A stretch of 64,000 nucleotides of DNA from Phenylobacterium sp. LH3H17. Its GTDB lineage: Bacteria; Pseudomonadota; Alphaproteobacteria; Caulobacterales; Caulobacteraceae. The stretch is from the NCBI RefSeq assembly GCF_024298925.1, contig NZ_CP101283.1, forward strand, positions 1,240,001 through 1,304,000, in the 5' to 3' direction. Of the stretch, positions 1 to 8,219 are shown piece after piece. How positions within the stretch are numbered: the first letter of the stretch is position 1; each line of letters starts with the position of its first letter. Below the pieces are notes generated by a model. The model saw only the letters and a list, made by a program, of their open reading frames with translations, had not been told where the DNA came from and did no database searches. The translations under genes and the position numbers were made by a program.

Positions 1-263
1 CGGAACTTGTCGATCTTGCCGGGACGCAGGGACCAGAGGTCCTCGCCCATGGCGCTCACCTGGCCGGCGTCGGGCTTCAGCAGGCCGGAGAGGGCGGCGA
101 CCAGGGTCGACTTGCCCGAGCCCGAGGGGCCCATGACCATGGTCATCTCGCCGTGGCGGGCCTCGAAGTCGACCGACTTGAGCACCTCGATATGGGACCG
201 GCCGGTCTTGAAGCGCTTGACCAGGCCGGTCCCCTGGATGGCGACGGAGTGGGGGGCGTTCAT
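1..263 (-). CDS. ABC transporter ATP-binding protein (N-terminal part only)
   Basis: N-terminal end of an ATPase that would power the membrane permease encoded just upstream on the same strand. The translation starts MNAPHSVAIQGTGLVKRF and carries a Walker A motif GPSGSGKST near residue 46; the window edge cuts it off before the signature and Walker B motifs. Its ATG overlaps the permease stop codon (ATGA), so the two are translationally coupled. The partner permease is of the FtsX/DevC kind, so this is probably a DevA/LolD/MacB-type ATPase rather than an importer subunit. The substrate cannot be told from the sequence. Confidence 0.85.
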   Translation of the reverse strand, partial: MNAPHSVAIQGTGLVKRFKTGRSHIEVLKSVDFEARHGEMTMVMGPSGSGKSTLVAALSGLLKPDAGQVSAMGEDLWSLRPGKIDKF

Positions 264-1402
264 CGCAGCAGGTCCGCGGGTTGGCTCTTTTTCAGGATGC
301 CCAGGGCCATCAGACCGGAGGCGAGCGAGATGGTCATCAACAGGACGCCGACGCCGATCACCCAGGGCAGGGGGAAGCCCATGGGCAGGCCGCCGTTCTT
401 GGCCAGCAGCGCGACCAGGAAGGTGAAGAGCCCGGTGGCGGCCAGGCCGACGCAGCCGACCCAGAACGACAGCTCCAGCACGATCAGCCGCAGCGAGCCC
501 ATGGAGACGCCCAGCGCCCGCAGGGACGCGAATTCCTTGATATTGGCCAGGATCGCCCCGCGCAGGGTCTGGGAGGTGATGCCGACGCCGATCAGGAAGC
601 CCAGGAAGACCGAGAAGCCAAGGAAGATGCCGATGATCTGCTCCTTCATCAGCGCGCCCTCGTTGGCCTGAGCGAGTTCGGCGCGGGTCCAGGCGCGATA
701 GGCGCCCTTGGAGTCGGCGTTGAGCTGGTCGCGGACAAGTTCGGCCTGGGCGGGGTTCTTGATGCGGACCATCAGCGGGCCAGTCTTCTCGCCCTTCTCC
801 ATCATGCCGAGGCGCCGCAGGGTGTCGCGGGAGACCACCACCGAGGCCTGGTTGATGTCGGGATAGCCATCGAGCAGGGCGCGGACATGCACCGTCTTGC
901 CGTTCAGCGAGGCGGAGTCGCCCAGCTTCACGCCCAGGCGGCCGAGCGCCGAACGGTCTATGGCGATGGCGTTGGGCTCCATCAGGGCGACCCGCACGCT
1001 TTCGGGATAGTCGACCGGCAGGGTGAGCGCGCCCACCTCGGTGTCGACCATGTTCACCTGCACGAAGGTGGTGATCTGCTTCTGCTGGCCGGAGGGCTGG
1101 TTGATCCAGCGGCCGCCGCCGCCGTCGAAGCTGGCGACCTCCGCCACCTGGGGGTTGAGGTAGAGCTGGGGACCGATACGGCGTGGCAGGCTGGAGGGTC
1201 CCGAATTGATGAGGCTCTCGGACTTGGCCGGCATGATCATCAGGTCGGCGCGCGAGCGGTCGATGGTGGCCGTCGCGGCCTGCACGATGCCGGTGAACAT
1301 CCCCACCTGGGCCAGGATCAGCAGGCCCGAAAAGGCGAGCGCGATCACGGCGGCGAGGTAACGGCGCCATTCATATATCAAGGTGGCCAGAGCCAGCGAC
1401 AT
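260..1402 (-). CDS. ABC transporter permease, FtsX/DevC (MacB-like) family
   Basis: Integral membrane subunit of about 380 residues. There is one N-terminal membrane segment (about residues 15-38), a long extracytoplasmic domain (about 40-250) and three C-terminal membrane segments (about 258-378), the classic FtsX-like arrangement of MacB/DevC/LolC proteins that move lipids, peptides or lipoproteins rather than import solutes. An earlier in-frame GTG-type start is possible. I chose the ATG at 1402 because a GGGAGG ribosome site lies seven bases upstream and the leader before it looks non-coding. It overlaps the downstream ATPase by four bases. A membrane-fusion (HlyD/DevB) partner, if present, would lie beyond the window. 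Confidence 0.85.
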   Translation of the reverse strand: MSLALATLIYEWRRYLAAVIALAFSGLLILAQVGMFTGIVQAATATIDRSRADLMIMPAKSESLINSGPSSLPRRIGPQLYLNPQVAEVASFDGGGGRWINQPSGQQKQITTFVQVNMVDTEVGALTLPVDYPESVRVALMEPNAIAIDRSALGRLGVKLGDSASLNGKTVHVRALLDGYPDINQASVVVSRDTLRRLGMMEKGEKTGPLMVRIKNPAQAELVRDQLNADSKGAYRAWTRAELAQANEGALMKEQIIGIFLGFSVFLGFLIGVGITSQTLRGAILANIKEFASLRALGVSMGSLRLIVLELSFWVGCVGLAATGLFTFLVALLAKNGGLPMGFPLPWVIGVGVLLMTISLASGLMALGILKKSQPADLLR

Positions 1403-1567
1403 GGGTCCCTCCCAGTGGCCTGAGGGTGTGACGTCGCGTAGGGGTCGAACCAAGTTAAATCACGGTAAGGCGGGCGTCCGGAGGCTGGTCACATGCCGTC
1501 GCCGTTGTTACAGAGCCCGCCCAATCCCAGGCCCAATCAGGCCCCGCCTCCCCCGGGTACGATACGA

Positions 1568-3667
1568 ATGACCCTACCTAAATTCGGTGTAATCACCGGT
1601 GGCCTGCGTGCAACCACCGGCCTGCTGGCCTGTGTCGGCCTCCTCGCCGCCACGTCGCCGGCGCTCGCCGACGAGGGCATGTGGACGTTCGACAGGTTCC
1701 CGACCGCCAAGGTCAACGCCGCCTACGGCCTGAAACTCGACCAGAAGTGGCTGAACCGGGTGCAGGCGGCCTCGGTGCGGCTGACCTCCGGCTGCTCGGC
1801 ATCGCTGGTCTCGAAGTCGGGCCTGGTGCTCACCAACCACCACTGCGTGGTCGCGTGCGTGCAGGACCTGTCCTCGGAGAAGACCGACCATGTGAAGGAT
1901 GGCTTCGCCGCGGTGAACCAGGCCGAGGAGCGAAAGTGCCCCGGCATGCAGGCCGAGATCCTGACCACGATCACCGACCTCACCAAGGACGTCCAGGCCG
2001 CGACCGCCGGCAAGACCGGCCAGGACTTCGTCAGGGCCCGCGACGCGGCCATGGCGGACGCCGAGCAGGCAGGCTGCGGGTCCGACCCGCTGTTCCGCTG
2101 CCAGGTGGTCAGCCTCTATCGCGGCGGCCAGTTCAAGCTCTACAAGTTCCGCAAGTACGCCGACGTGCGCCTGGTCTTCGCGCCCGAGTTCGCCGCGGCC
2201 TTCTTCGGCGGCGACCCCGACAATTTCAACTTCCCCCGCTACAATCTCGATATCGGCTTCCTGCGGCTCTACCAGGACAACAGGCCGGTGGTGACGCCCC
2301 AGCACCTGACCTGGGCGACGCGCGCGCCGAAGGAAGGCGAGCCGACCTTCGTCTCCGGCAACCCCGGCTCCACCGAACGCCTGCTGACCGTGGCCCAGCT
2401 CGAAACCCTGCGAGACCTCGCCATCCCGGTTGGCCAGTTGCAGCGCTCCGAGATCCGCGGACGGCTGGCCCGCTTCTCGGAGGAGGGGGCTGAGCACAAG
2501 CGCATCGCCACCGACCCGCTGTTCGAGGTCGAGAACGCCTTCAAGGTGTTCTTCGGTCGGCAGTTCGTGCTGAACGACAGGGCCTTCATGGACGCCAAGC
2601 GCGCCCAGGAGGCCGAGTTGAAGTCCAAGGTCGCCGCCGACCCGGCCCTGGCGGCCGACATCGGCGACCCCTGGAGCGAGATCGCCAAGGCCCAGGAGGC
2701 TTATGCGAACAACTATTTGCGCCATCGCCAGATCGAGGGCGGGCCGATCTACTCCAACCTCTACGACTACGCCGAGACCCTGGTTCGCGCCGCCCAGGAC
2801 CGGGGTAAGCCCACGGCCGAGCGCCTGGCCGAGTACGCCGACGTCCGCCTGCCGCTGATCGAGAAGCAGCTTCTGGATCACAAGCCGATCAATCCGGAGC
2901 TGGAGGAGCTCTATCTCGGCTTCTGGCTGTCCAAGACCCGGGAGTACCTGACCGCCGACGACGACGCGGTGACGGCCCTGCTCGGCAAGGAAAGCCCGGA
3001 GGGCCTGGCGGCCCGCGCCGTGAAGGGCTCCATGCTGGCCGATCCGGCCGTGCGCAAGGCCTTGTGGGATGGCGGACTGGCGGCGATCGAAGCCTCGGAG
3101 GACCCGATCATCCAGCTGGTCCTGCGCAACGATCCAGCCGCGCGCGCCGTGCGCAGGGTCTGGGAGACTGAGGTCGCCGCGCCCACCGACCGCGCCGCCG
3201 AGCGCATCGCCCGGGCCAGGTTCGCCGCCTATGGCGACGCGGTCTATCCCGACGCCACCTTCACCCTGCGGCTCTCCTACGGGAAGGTCGCGGGCTGGAC
3301 GCGCCGCGGGGTCACCTTCCCGGCCACGACCAACTTCGCCGGCCTCTATGAGCGGGCCTCGGGGGCCGAGCCCTATGAATTGGCGCCGCGCTGGATCGAG
3401 GCCAGGGACAGGGTCAATCCGGACACGGTCTACAACTTCGTCACCACCAACGATGTCATCGGCGGCAATTCCGGCTCGCCGGTTGTGAGCGCCAAGGGCG
3501 AGGTGCTGGGCGCGGCCTTCGACGGCAACATCCACTCCCTAGGGGGCGCCTATGGCTATGACGGGGCCATCAACCGCACCGTGGTCGTGGCCACTTCGGC
3601 GGCTACCGAGGCCCTGTCCAAGGTCTACGGCCAGACCAACCTGGTGAAGGAACTGACCGGAAGATAG
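1568..3667 (+). CDS. S46 family dipeptidyl peptidase (DPP7/DPP11-like)
   Basis: Secreted serine exopeptidase of 699 residues, predicted to release dipeptides from oligopeptide N-termini in the periplasm. It has a signal peptide (about residues 1-34, cleaved after ALA), then the chymotrypsin-like fold split by a helical insertion typical of S46. The catalytic His is in TNHHC (His92) and the catalytic Ser in GGNSGSP (Ser635). The residue that sets S1 specificity in the family appears to be Gly (AAFDGN), as in DPP7, rather than the Arg of DPP11, so a preference for hydrophobic rather than acidic P1 residues is inferred. The start at 1568 gives a normal signal peptide; an upstream start at 1493 would add a proline-rich leader. 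Length is normal for the family. Confidence 0.88.
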   Translation: MTLPKFGVITGGLRATTGLLACVGLLAATSPALADEGMWTFDRFPTAKVNAAYGLKLDQKWLNRVQAASVRLTSGCSASLVSKSGLVLTNHHCVVACVQDLSSEKTDHVKDGFAAVNQAEERKCPGMQAEILTTITDLTKDVQAATAGKTGQDFVRARDAAMADAEQAGCGSDPLFRCQVVSLYRGGQFKLYKFRKYADVRLVFAPEFAAAFFGGDPDNFNFPRYNLDIGFLRLYQDNRPVVTPQHLTWATRAPKEGEPTFVSGNPGSTERLLTVAQLETLRDLAIPVGQLQRSEIRGRLARFSEEGAEHKRIATDPLFEVENAFKVFFGRQFVLNDRAFMDAKRAQEAELKSKVAADPALAADIGDPWSEIAKAQEAYANNYLRHRQIEGGPIYSNLYDYAETLVRAAQDRGKPTAERLAEYADVRLPLIEKQLLDHKPINPELEELYLGFWLSKTREYLTADDDAVTALLGKESPEGLAARAVKGSMLADPAVRKALWDGGLAAIEASEDPIIQLVLRNDPAARAVRRVWETEVAAPTDRAAERIARARFAAYGDAVYPDATFTLRLSYGKVAGWTRRGVTFPATTNFAGLYERASGAEPYELAPRWIEARDRVNPDTVYNFVTTNDVIGGNSGSPVVSAKGEVLGAAFDGNIHSLGGAYGYDGAINRTVVVATSAATEALSKVYGQTNLVKELTGR

Positions 3668-3679
3668 CCGGCCGCGGCC

Positions 3680-3698
3680 TCCCGCGTTCGGCGCGGGA
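3680..3698. terminator. Candidate hairpin after the S46 peptidase
   Basis: Seven-base stem TCCCGCG/CGCGGGA around a TTCGG loop, 13 bases after the peptidase stop codon. There is no T-run, so it is either a weak or Rho-assisted terminator or an mRNA-stabilising hairpin. Confidence 0.35.
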
Positions 3699-3741
3699 AG
3701 CCAAGCTTGCCCTGCGGACCCGCCGCGCCATATTGGGCGGC

Positions 3742-4059
3742 ATGTCGAACATCCGCCTTCCGCTGGGCCATCGGTTGTCGTTCGAGACCGGCGCCGACGC
3801 CATCGAAGCCGAGATCATGGCCGAGAAGGGCGCGTCCCTCGGCCGCGCCGGTCACAAGGTCGAGACCACGCTCGCCGACCTGAAGGCCTTCGACGCCAAT
3901 GGCGGCGCGGGCGATCGCGCCGCCCTGGTGAAGGCCGCGGCCACGGCGGTCTGGTACTACTTCATACAGCGCGAAGCCTGCGGCATACGCGACCAGAAGC
4001 CGGCCATCGCCCACTACGGCATCCCGCGCGAGGTGTTGATGCGGCTGGGCGCGCGCTAG
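3742..4059 (+). CDS. Small conserved-type protein (possibly DUF6665)
   Basis: Soluble helical protein of 105 residues with no signal peptide or membrane segment. It starts MSNIRLPLGHRL and contains an alternating charged/alanine helix (AEKGASLGRAGHKVETTLADLKAFDA) and a conserved-looking end with WYYFIQREACGIRD and HYGIPREVLMRLG. It resembles small alphaproteobacterial proteins annotated DUF6665, but I am not sure of this. I chose the ATG at 3742 over an in-frame TTG three codons earlier. It converges on ohrR and overlaps that gene's end by four bases. Function unknown. Confidence 0.7.
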   Translation: MSNIRLPLGHRLSFETGADAIEAEIMAEKGASLGRAGHKVETTLADLKAFDANGGAGDRAALVKAAATAVWYYFIQREACGIRDQKPAIAHYGIPREVLMRLGAR

Positions 4060-4535
4060 CGCAGTTTGCGGGCCAGGTCATGCAGGGTGGCGCGCAAGCC
4101 GACGATCTCGTCCAGCGGCAGGTGGAGCTGACAGGCCAGGGCCGCCGGCACCTCGGCGGCGCGCTCGCGCAGCGCGTCGCCCCTGCCGGTGAGTTCGATC
4201 TGCACCCGGCGTTCGTCCTCTGAATCGCGCCGACGCGTGACGAAACCGGCGGTCTCCAGGCGCTTGAGCAGCGGGGTCAGGGTGCCGGAATCGAGGTCCA
4301 GCGCCTGGCCGATCTCCTTCACCGTGCGCGGCGCGCGTTCCCAGAGCGCCATCATCACCAGGTACTGCGGATAGGTCAGGCCCAGCGGCTCCAGCAGGGG
4401 CCGATAGGCGCGGGTGACCAGGCCGCTCGCCGCGTAGAGGGCGAAGCAGAGCTGGTTGTCGAGGCGCAGGGCCTCGCCGGCCGCCCCGCGGGCGGCCGGT
4501 CCGGTTCTCGTCGCCTTGGTCGCGCTCTTGGTCAT
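4056..4535 (-). CDS. ohrR: OhrR, MarR-family organic hydroperoxide sensor
   Basis: Peroxide-responsive repressor of 159 residues. It has a winged-helix MarR fold, with recognition helix region SGTLTPLLKRLETAGFV and wing RRRDSEDERRVQI. The sensor cysteine is Cys30 in LDNQLCFALYAAS, the position oxidised by lipid and organic hydroperoxides in known OhrR proteins. A second cysteine (Cys135) near the C-terminus fits the two-Cys type that forms an intersubunit disulfide. Its ATG overlaps the ohr stop codon (ATGA), so it is the second gene of an ohr-ohrR operon, and the operator in front of ohr implies autoregulation. Confidence 0.93.
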   Translation of the reverse strand: MTKSATKATRTGPAARGAAGEALRLDNQLCFALYAASGLVTRAYRPLLEPLGLTYPQYLVMMALWERAPRTVKEIGQALDLDSGTLTPLLKRLETAGFVTRRRDSEDERRVQIELTGRGDALRERAAEVPAALACQLHLPLDEIVGLRATLHDLARKLR

Positions 4536-4951
4536 TCCGCCCGAACGGTTATCGCAACATCGACGTTGCCGCGAATGGCGTTGGAATAGGGACAGACCTG
4601 GTGGGCCGCGTCCACCAGGGCTTCGGCGGCGGCCTGATCCAGGCCTTGGGTCTCGGCGTCCAGCGCCACCGCCAGCTTGAAGCCGCCCTCGGCGCGGGGG
4701 TGCAGTTCCACGTGCGCGGTGACCGCCGCGCCCGTCAGCGGGATCTTCTTCTGGCCGGCGATGAAGCGCACCGCGTTCTCGAAACAGGCCGCGTAGCCGG
4801 CCGCGAACAACTGCTCCGGATTGGTCGCGCCGCCACGGCCGCCCATTTCCTTCGGCAGGGCGAGATCGACGCTGAGCACGCCGTCCGGGGTTTCGACATG
4901 ACCGGCGCGGCCGCCGACGGCGCGGGCTTGGGTGGCGTAAAGGGCTGACAT
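4532..4951 (-). CDS. ohr: Organic hydroperoxide resistance protein Ohr
   Basis: Thiol peroxidase of the OsmC/Ohr superfamily that reduces organic and fatty-acid hydroperoxides, usually with dihydrolipoyl-linked recycling. It has 139 residues, the family's normal length. The reactive Cys56 is in GYAACFENAV, the resolving Cys120 in HQVCPYSNAIRGN, and the activating Arg39 is in GGRGGATNPEQL. I chose the start MSALYATQ, which gives the standard Ohr N-terminus; an upstream in-frame start would put the operator inside the gene. It is followed by ohrR with a four-base overlap and preceded by a clear OhrR-type operator. Confidence 0.95.
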   Translation of the reverse strand: MSALYATQARAVGGRAGHVETPDGVLSVDLALPKEMGGRGGATNPEQLFAAGYAACFENAVRFIAGQKKIPLTGAAVTAHVELHPRAEGGFKLAVALDAETQGLDQAAAEALVDAAHQVCPYSNAIRGNVDVAITVRAE

Positions 4952-4964
4952 TTGATAGTCTCCA

Positions 4965-4986
4965 ATTAAATTGTACACAATCAAAT
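4965..4986 (-). promoter_or_regulatory. OhrR operator upstream of ohr
   Basis: On the minus strand the site reads ATTTGATTGT-GT-ACAATTTAAT, an imperfect palindrome (8 of 10 arm positions match) with a two-base spacer. It lies 14-35 bases before the ohr start codon. It closely resembles the TACAATT/AATTGTA operators known for OhrR repressors, and is conspicuously AT-rich against a GC-rich background. Binding is inferred. Confidence 0.75.
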
Positions 4987-5101
4987 AAACCGATCCAGCC
5001 AAACGTCAAGGGCGCGGCGCGACGTGCGCTTGCTAGGCCAGGGCCTCCGTAGTCAATTGGGCGGGAGGGGTGCGCGAGTCTGGCGAACCCGGGGGCCGTC
5101 C

Positions 5102-6379
5102 ATGTTTCGTCCTGAAAACGCGCAGAGCCTCGCCGGCCTGGCCTTCATCCTGGTCGTCTGCTGGGCGATTTCCGAGAACCGCAGGACCTTCCCGTGGAAG
5201 CTGGCGGCGGGCGCCATCTTCGTCCAGATCGTCCTGATCCTGCTGCTGTTCGGCCTGCCGGGCTCGCAGGCGGTGATCCAGACGATCAACAATGGGGTCG
5301 ACGGCCTGAGCGCGGCCACCGCCCAGGGCACCCGGTTCGTGTTCGGCTACATGGGCGGCGGCGACCAGCCCTACCAGGTGACCAATAGCGGAGCCCTGTT
5401 CACCTTCGCCTTCCAGGTCCTGCCGCTGATCCTCGTCATCTCGGCGCTCTCGGCCCTGCTGTGGCACTGGCACGTGCTGAAGTGGGTGATCCGGGTGTTC
5501 GGCATCCTGTTCCAGCGCACCATGGGGCTGGGCGGCGCCTCGGCGCTGGCGGTCGCGGCCAACATCTTCCTGGGCATGATCGAAAGCCCCATCGTCATCC
5601 GCGCCTATCTGGACCGCCTGACGCGTTCGGAGCTGTTCCTGATGATGGTGGTGGGCCTGGCCACCGTCGCCGGCTCGACCATGGTGGCCTATGCGACCAT
5701 CCTGAAGGCCAGCCTGCCCAACGCGGCGGCCCATGTGCTGGTCGCCTCGATCATCTCCGCCCCGGCCGGGGTGCTGCTGGCGCGGATCGTGGTGCCGGAG
5801 AAGCAGGGCCTGGGCGGCGCCTATGCCGACTACACCTCGCTGCTGAAATACGACTCCGCCATCGACGCCATCAGCAAGGGCACCATGGACGGGCTGTCGG
5901 TGGTGCTGAACATCTCGGCCATCCTGATCGTCTTCGTGGCCCTGGTGGCCATCGGCAACGGCCTGCTCTCGGTCTTTCCACCGGTCTATGGCGAGCCGAT
6001 CACCATCGAGCGGGTGCTGGGCCTGTTCTTCGCGCCGCTGGCCTGGGCCATGGGGGTCCACTGGGACGAGGCGCTCAAGGCCGGCTACCTGCTGGGCGTC
6101 AAGCTGATGCTCACCGAGTTCATCGCCTTCATCCAGCTAGGCGCCGTCCCGGCCGGCGAGATGAGCGAGCGCACGCGGATGATCATGACCTACGCGCTGT
6201 GCGGCTTCGCCAATGTGGGGTCGGTGGGGATCACGGTCTCGGGGATAGGCGTCCTGATGCCCGAGCGGCGCAACGAGATCATCGGCATGGTCTGGAAGGC
6301 GCTGGTCGCGGGCTTCCTGGCCACCTGCATGACCGCGGCCCTGGTCGGCGCCATGCCGCACGAACTGTTCGGACACTAG
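5102..6379 (+). CDS. NupC/CNT-family nucleoside transporter
   Basis: Inner-membrane concentrative nucleoside transporter of 425 residues, importing nucleosides with a cation gradient. It is hydrophobic throughout. Family motifs include GGASALAVAANIFLGMIESP (about residues 140-160), LTRSELFLMMVVGLATVAGS, the conserved loop with LTEFIAF, and the C-terminal ALCGFANVGSVGI with LMPERR. The start at 5102 (MFRPENAQSLAGLA) gives the family's usual N-terminus; an earlier in-frame ATG would add 26 arginine/glycine-rich residues. One base separates its stop codon from the next gene, so the two are co-transcribed. Confidence 0.92.
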   Translation: MFRPENAQSLAGLAFILVVCWAISENRRTFPWKLAAGAIFVQIVLILLLFGLPGSQAVIQTINNGVDGLSAATAQGTRFVFGYMGGGDQPYQVTNSGALFTFAFQVLPLILVISALSALLWHWHVLKWVIRVFGILFQRTMGLGGASALAVAANIFLGMIESPIVIRAYLDRLTRSELFLMMVVGLATVAGSTMVAYATILKASLPNAAAHVLVASIISAPAGVLLARIVVPEKQGLGGAYADYTSLLKYDSAIDAISKGTMDGLSVVLNISAILIVFVALVAIGNGLLSVFPPVYGEPITIERVLGLFFAPLAWAMGVHWDEALKAGYLLGVKLMLTEFIAFIQLGAVPAGEMSERTRMIMTYALCGFANVGSVGITVSGIGVLMPERRNEIIGMVWKALVAGFLATCMTAALVGAMPHELFGH

Positions 6380-6380
6380 G

Positions 6381-6896
6381 ATGATCAGGATCCTCGCCCT
6401 CATCGCGACCTTGGCCCTGGCCCTTCCGGCCGCCGCGCAGGAACTGACCATCGTAGGTCTCGACGGCAAGGCCAAGGTGCTGCGGGCCGCCGACCTCGCG
6501 GGCTTCCCGCGCGCCGAGGTGGCCGTCGCGCAGGACAAGGGGTTCAAGACCTATGAAGGCCCGATCCTGGCCTATGTGCTGCGCGCCGGCGGCCTGCCGG
6601 TCGGCCCCAGGCTGCACGGCGATCCCCTGCGGGCCTTCGTGATCGTCAGCGGCGCCGACGGCTTCCAGGCGGTGTTCTCGCTGGCCGAGCTCGACAAGGA
6701 CTATCACGACGGGACGGTGGTGCTGGGCGACAAGGTCGACGGCCAGACTCTGTCCGCCAAGGAGGGGCCCTGGCGGCTGGCGGTCTCGGGGGACAAGAAG
6801 CGTTGGCGCAGCGTCCATGGCGTCACCCGCATCGAGGCGCGGCTTTCAGACGCGCCGGCCGCGAAGGCGGCCTCGGCCATGGACCACGCCCACTAG
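6381..6896 (+). CDS. Periplasmic protein with molybdopterin oxidoreductase-like (Oxidored_molyb) fold
   Basis: Protein of 171 residues with a signal peptide (residues 1-19, cleaved after AAAQ/AAA). The mature part, with LTIVGLDGKAKVL, LAYVLRAGGLP, VSGADGFQAVFSLAELD and GPWRLAVSGDKKRWRSVHGVTRIE, matches the small single-domain proteins related to the sulfite oxidase molybdopterin fold. It is far shorter than real molybdoenzymes and lacks the cofactor cysteine, so a binding rather than a redox role is more likely. The tail ends MDHAH, a small His cluster. It follows the nucleoside transporter by one base, but the functional link is unclear. Confidence 0.72.
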   Translation: MIRILALIATLALALPAAAQELTIVGLDGKAKVLRAADLAGFPRAEVAVAQDKGFKTYEGPILAYVLRAGGLPVGPRLHGDPLRAFVIVSGADGFQAVFSLAELDKDYHDGTVVLGDKVDGQTLSAKEGPWRLAVSGDKKRWRSVHGVTRIEARLSDAPAAKAASAMDHAH

Positions 6897-7891
6897 TCGG
6901 GTTTGATCAGCTCCAGCGACCGGATGCGGGTCTCAAGGGTCGGGCCGACCGCCATGACGAAGAGTTCGTCGGCGCCCGTGCTCTCGGCCTTCGCCGCGAG
7001 CCCGGCGCGCACGGTCGCCGCGTCACCCACGATCCCGCGCGCCATCACGCCCGCCAGCCGCGGGTCGCCCGCGTGCTCGGCGAGGAAGGCTTGGGCCTCG
7101 GGAATGGAGCGAAAGCGGCGGCGCTGGTTGAACAGGGTGGCGAGGTTGGACGCGCGCATGGGCGCCGCCAGGCGCTGGGCTTCCTCGTCGGTCTCGGCGG
7201 CGAGCGCGACAGTGGCGATCGCGGCCCAGGGCGCCTCGCGAAACACCGAGGGCTCGAAGGCGCCCCGGTAGGCTTCCACCGAGGGCGTCCCGTCGGTCCG
7301 GGCGATGAACTCGGCGAACACCATGCCCACCCCGGCGCGGCCGGCGAAGTCGGCGCTTTCGGGCGAGGAGGTCAGCATGAAGAGATCGGGATGACTCGGC
7401 CCCGACGGGTTGGCGTGGATGTCGTGGGCGGGGTGGGCTTCGGTGATCGGCTCGCGGCCCGAGGCGTCCAGCAGCCAGGCGTTCAGCAGGGCGAAATACT
7501 GCGGGAAGGCCTCCGAGCCCGCCGTGCGCAGGGCCCCGCCGGTGCGGCCGTCCGTACCCAGGGCGCGCCCGACCCCGAGGTCGATGCGACCGGGAGCCAG
7601 GGCCTCCAGCTCCATGAACACCTCGGCCACCTTCAGCGGCGAGTAGTTCACCAGCATCACCCCGCCCGACCCCAGGCGGATGGTCCGGGTGGCCTGGGTC
7701 AGGGCCGCGATCAGGATCTCCGGCGCCGGGGAAGAGAGCGTACCGATATTGTGGTGCTCGGCCACCCAGAACCGGTGATAGCCGAGCCGCTCGGCGGCCT
7801 TGGCCACCTCTATGGTGTCGCGGACCGCCTGGGCCTGGCTCCCATCTCCGCTGACCGGCGACAGGTCGAGGACGGAGAGCGTGACGCTCAC
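6893..7891 (-). CDS. LLM-class (luciferase-like) flavin-dependent oxidoreductase
   Basis: Cytoplasmic TIM-barrel flavin monooxygenase of 332 residues, in the group annotated MsnO8-like. Diagnostic stretches are SVLDLSPV at the N-terminus, AERLGYHRFWVAEHHN near residue 37, IRLGSGGVMLVNYSPLKVAE and GRIDLGVGRALGTDG. The substrate is unknown. It starts with GTG, which overlaps the stop codon of the small membrane protein upstream (GTGA), so the genes are coupled. Its end converges on the preceding plus-strand gene with a four-base overlap. Confidence 0.88.
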   Translation of the reverse strand: MSVTLSVLDLSPVSGDGSQAQAVRDTIEVAKAAERLGYHRFWVAEHHNIGTLSSPAPEILIAALTQATRTIRLGSGGVMLVNYSPLKVAEVFMELEALAPGRIDLGVGRALGTDGRTGGALRTAGSEAFPQYFALLNAWLLDASGREPITEAHPAHDIHANPSGPSHPDLFMLTSSPESADFAGRAGVGMVFAEFIARTDGTPSVEAYRGAFEPSVFREAPWAAIATVALAAETDEEAQRLAAPMRASNLATLFNQRRRFRSIPEAQAFLAEHAGDPRLAGVMARGIVGDAATVRAGLAAKAESTGADELFVMAVGPTLETRIRSLELIKPD

Positions 7892-8136
7892 GCTTCGTCC
7901 TTCAGGGCCCGGCGGACCATGCGCACGCCGTAGGCCGCCAGGAGGCCGGCGAACAGGCCGAAGACCAACTCGCTCGCCAGGGTCCCGACCTGCTCCGGTC
8001 GCATGGCCTTGCCGCCGGAAAGGACGACGAACAGCAGCAGGTCCATGGCCAGGAACAGGAAGACCGGTCCGGCCAGCAGCACCAGGGCCGCGCCGGGCGC
8101 GGCCTTCTTCAGCTTCGCGGGGTCCAAGCGCTTCAT
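7888..8136 (-). CDS. Small membrane protein of unknown function
   Basis: Protein of 82 residues with two predicted membrane helices: AALVLLAGPVFLFLAMDLLLFVV (about 15-38) and LVFGLFAGLLAAYGVRMV (about 57-74), joined by a short loop GGKAMRPEQVGT. Both ends are basic or charged. I do not recognise the family. It sits between a thioesterase and a flavin oxidoreductase in a tightly packed minus-strand run, with overlaps at both ends, which supports it being real and co-translated. Confidence 0.7.
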   Translation of the reverse strand: MKRLDPAKLKKAAPGAALVLLAGPVFLFLAMDLLLFVVLSGGKAMRPEQVGTLASELVFGLFAGLLAAYGVRMVRRALKDEA

Positions 8137-8216
8137 GTGGCGGCCTTTCGTTGCGCCCGCCGCTCGCGGGTGAGGATCATGGTCTCGGCATTCTCGTCTT
8201 CCGGATCGGCCGGCAC
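8133..8216 (-). CDS. Possible 27-residue small ORF
   Basis: Short frame starting with GTG four bases after the thioesterase stop codon and ending in TGA that overlaps the ATG of the small membrane protein gene. The translation begins VPADPEDENAETMILTRER and ends RRAQRKAAT: an acidic start and a basic, helix-prone end. It fills the gap between two genes exactly and has coupled spacing on both sides, which argues for a real leader or small-protein gene, but it is too short to judge by composition. Confidence 0.35.
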   Translation of the reverse strand: MPADPEDENAETMILTRERRAQRKAAT

Positions 8217-8219
8217 GGA

